Positions 19,523 to 20,664 of a stretch of DNA of 20,664 nucleotides are shown here, piece by piece. Under the pieces are notes generated by a model. The model worked only from the letters and a program-made list of their open reading frames with translations, had not been told where the DNA came from and made no database searches. A program made the position numbers and the translations under genes. Within the stretch, counting starts at the first letter, position 1, and the number at the start of each line of letters is the position of its first letter. This DNA is from Hypsibius dujardini (Eukaryota; Tardigrada; Eutardigrada; Parachela; Hypsibiidae): NCBI GenBank assembly GCA_001579985.1, contig LRSR01001217.1, forward strand, positions 1 to 20,664. The letters run 5' to 3'.

Positions 19523-20664
19523 TTAGGATGAACACTTGTCACAGATGCAAACCGTCATGCTCCTGAATCTGCCACATTTTCCATGGCCTTGACCGTCGTT
19601 CTCGCAGGCTTGACTGCATTCTATGTTGTTATCAACACAGGCTCCAAAATACGTAGTACTCACGCAAATAGGGCGGCCTAGAAAAACAGTGATTAAATAT
19701 TGCGGATTATACTTTTTAAAAAGTCTGCATTCCACTTCTTTGGAACCCTTCGTATAAAACAAGGAACACTAAGCTTCTAGTTGCGATTTTTCACGATTTA
19801 ATTAAGACATGTCTAGTATATTTACATCACACAAACTGACCTGTCGTAGTGGCAGCGGTACTCGGGGCTCGAAGCAAATCCGCAGAACAGTTGTAAAATT
19901 TGTTGATTTTTCTTATATCACCGGGGCTCAGTTGCAGCTGCTGACCGATCTGTTTGTTTTTGTACTTTTCTTTTGGTCTCACGGTCCATACTGACGGGTC
20001 GATGGCCCAATCAAACATCCCATCATGCAAAATAGAATCGAAATCATACGGCTCTCCAAATCCCGTGTTGTTCTCAAACTTCTGGAACTGGTCTCTCTCG
20101 TCTAAAACAATTTCTGAGTAATTTTTCCTACCGAACAACATGTAGTCCCTTTGCGACTGACCTGTTGCGATATTGGAAAAATTAATATCCACATATTCAT
20201 CTCGATCAATCCGTGCATGCTCGTGGTCAAACCCTAAGGGAATAAAAAATACAGTACAGCTTTATGAGCAGCATATGACTGCCACATGGAGTCGTGCAGG
20301 ATTACATACCTAGACTATGCATCAATTGGTGCTGGGCTTTTCCGTAGTGGTCGTCCGACAAACAGACTGTTCGGAAAGTCGAAGCATGATTTTCCACATA
20401 CGTTTCTTGTTTCTTTCAACAATCGAATATGCTTGCTTACGACCTATACTGATATAAACCCTTTGTCCACCAGAATGTCGGTTGCCGACGACGCCGGAAG
20501 AACAGCTTTGTAACAGAACATATCGTACTATATCATCATGTGAATACGAATGAACTTAAGATGTGCTTACAATGCAGAAGAACTGATTATCAGATAATCC
20601 GTTTGATTTGTTAGCTGAACAAAACGAATGCATGTGGAGTTTTCAAATCCCTCCATAACCTTTA
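19523..20664 (-). CDS. Astacin-like pseudoprotease with C-terminal CSalpha-beta (drosomycin-like) domain; 5' partial
   Basis: Exons 20571-20664 (runs off the window), 20441-20505, 20310-20366, 19841-20233 and 19523-19677 join in consistent phase with GT-AG introns of 65, 74, 76 and 163 bp. Family markers in order are NSTCIRFV, FCSSGVVGNRHSGGQRVYI, LCLSDDHYGKAQ, HQLMHSLGFDHEH, ARIDRDEYV, PYDFDSILHDG and FYNCS. The fold's four cysteines and three zinc histidines are kept. The catalytic Glu of HExxH is Gln (CAA, 20326-20328), and the Met-turn SIMHY is SILHD, so Met and the Tyr switch are lost. Peptidase activity is therefore unlikely. A Ser/Thr/Ala linker (APSTAATTTG) leads to a final exon with eight cysteines spaced C-x8-C-x6-C-x3-C-x9-C-x8-C-x-C-x2-C. 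This closely matches drosomycin and plant-defensin CSalpha-beta domains, and then comes a stop. Signal and propeptide lie outside the window. The product is probably secreted; role unknown, with defence or binding an inference. Confidence 0.85.

Noticed and set aside
1-20664. tRNA or rRNA genes
   Set aside because: I saw no cloverleaf with A and B boxes and no rRNA-like stretch on either strand; a covariance-model scan would be needed to be sure.

Overview
The window is metazoan nuclear DNA. Genes are split by short GT-AG introns (mostly 65-160 bp). The recognisable proteins are animal families: a split tyrosine kinase, natriuretic-peptide-type receptors, an astacin and a three-finger (Ly6/QVR-like) domain. 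Between them lie decayed DNA transposons. I infer an ecdysozoan invertebrate, with a tardigrade as my best guess, but nothing in the sequence proves the species.

Layout. 1-430: a 10-bp tandem repeat. 430-2195 (+): a tyrosine-kinase catalytic domain in four exons, with a long foldback repeat in intron 2. 3129-3596 (-): two exons of a Ly6/QVR-like secreted protein; a Cys-rich exon at 5156-5344 may belong to it, and a 153-bp MITE lies between. 6478-6782 (-): a dead first exon of the receptor family. 8280-9612: a broken maT-like (DD37D) mariner ending in an inverted hairpin. 9893-10093 (-): a possible Cys-rich exon. 10302-12136: a hAT-like element with a perfect 8-bp target duplication and a second broken maT transposase inside it. 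13167-16821 (-): an intact 12-exon receptor of 534 residues resembling the clearance receptor NPR-C (ligand domain, one membrane helix, short tail, no cyclase). 18140-19332 (-): a decayed paralogue of that receptor. 19523-20664 (-): the 3' part of an astacin-like gene.

The most striking gene is the last. Its five visible exons join in frame. It keeps the three zinc histidines and the four cysteines of the astacin fold, but the catalytic glutamate of HExxH is glutamine and the Met-turn is altered. A Thr-rich linker then leads to an eight-cysteine CSalpha-beta, drosomycin-like domain. It looks like a pseudoprotease joined to a defensin-type module.

The three receptor-family copies lie on the same strand at different stages of decay. 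This suggests local duplication and loss. I see no operon-like or pathway link between the different gene families. All exon structures were worked out by eye from splice sites, phase and family similarity.
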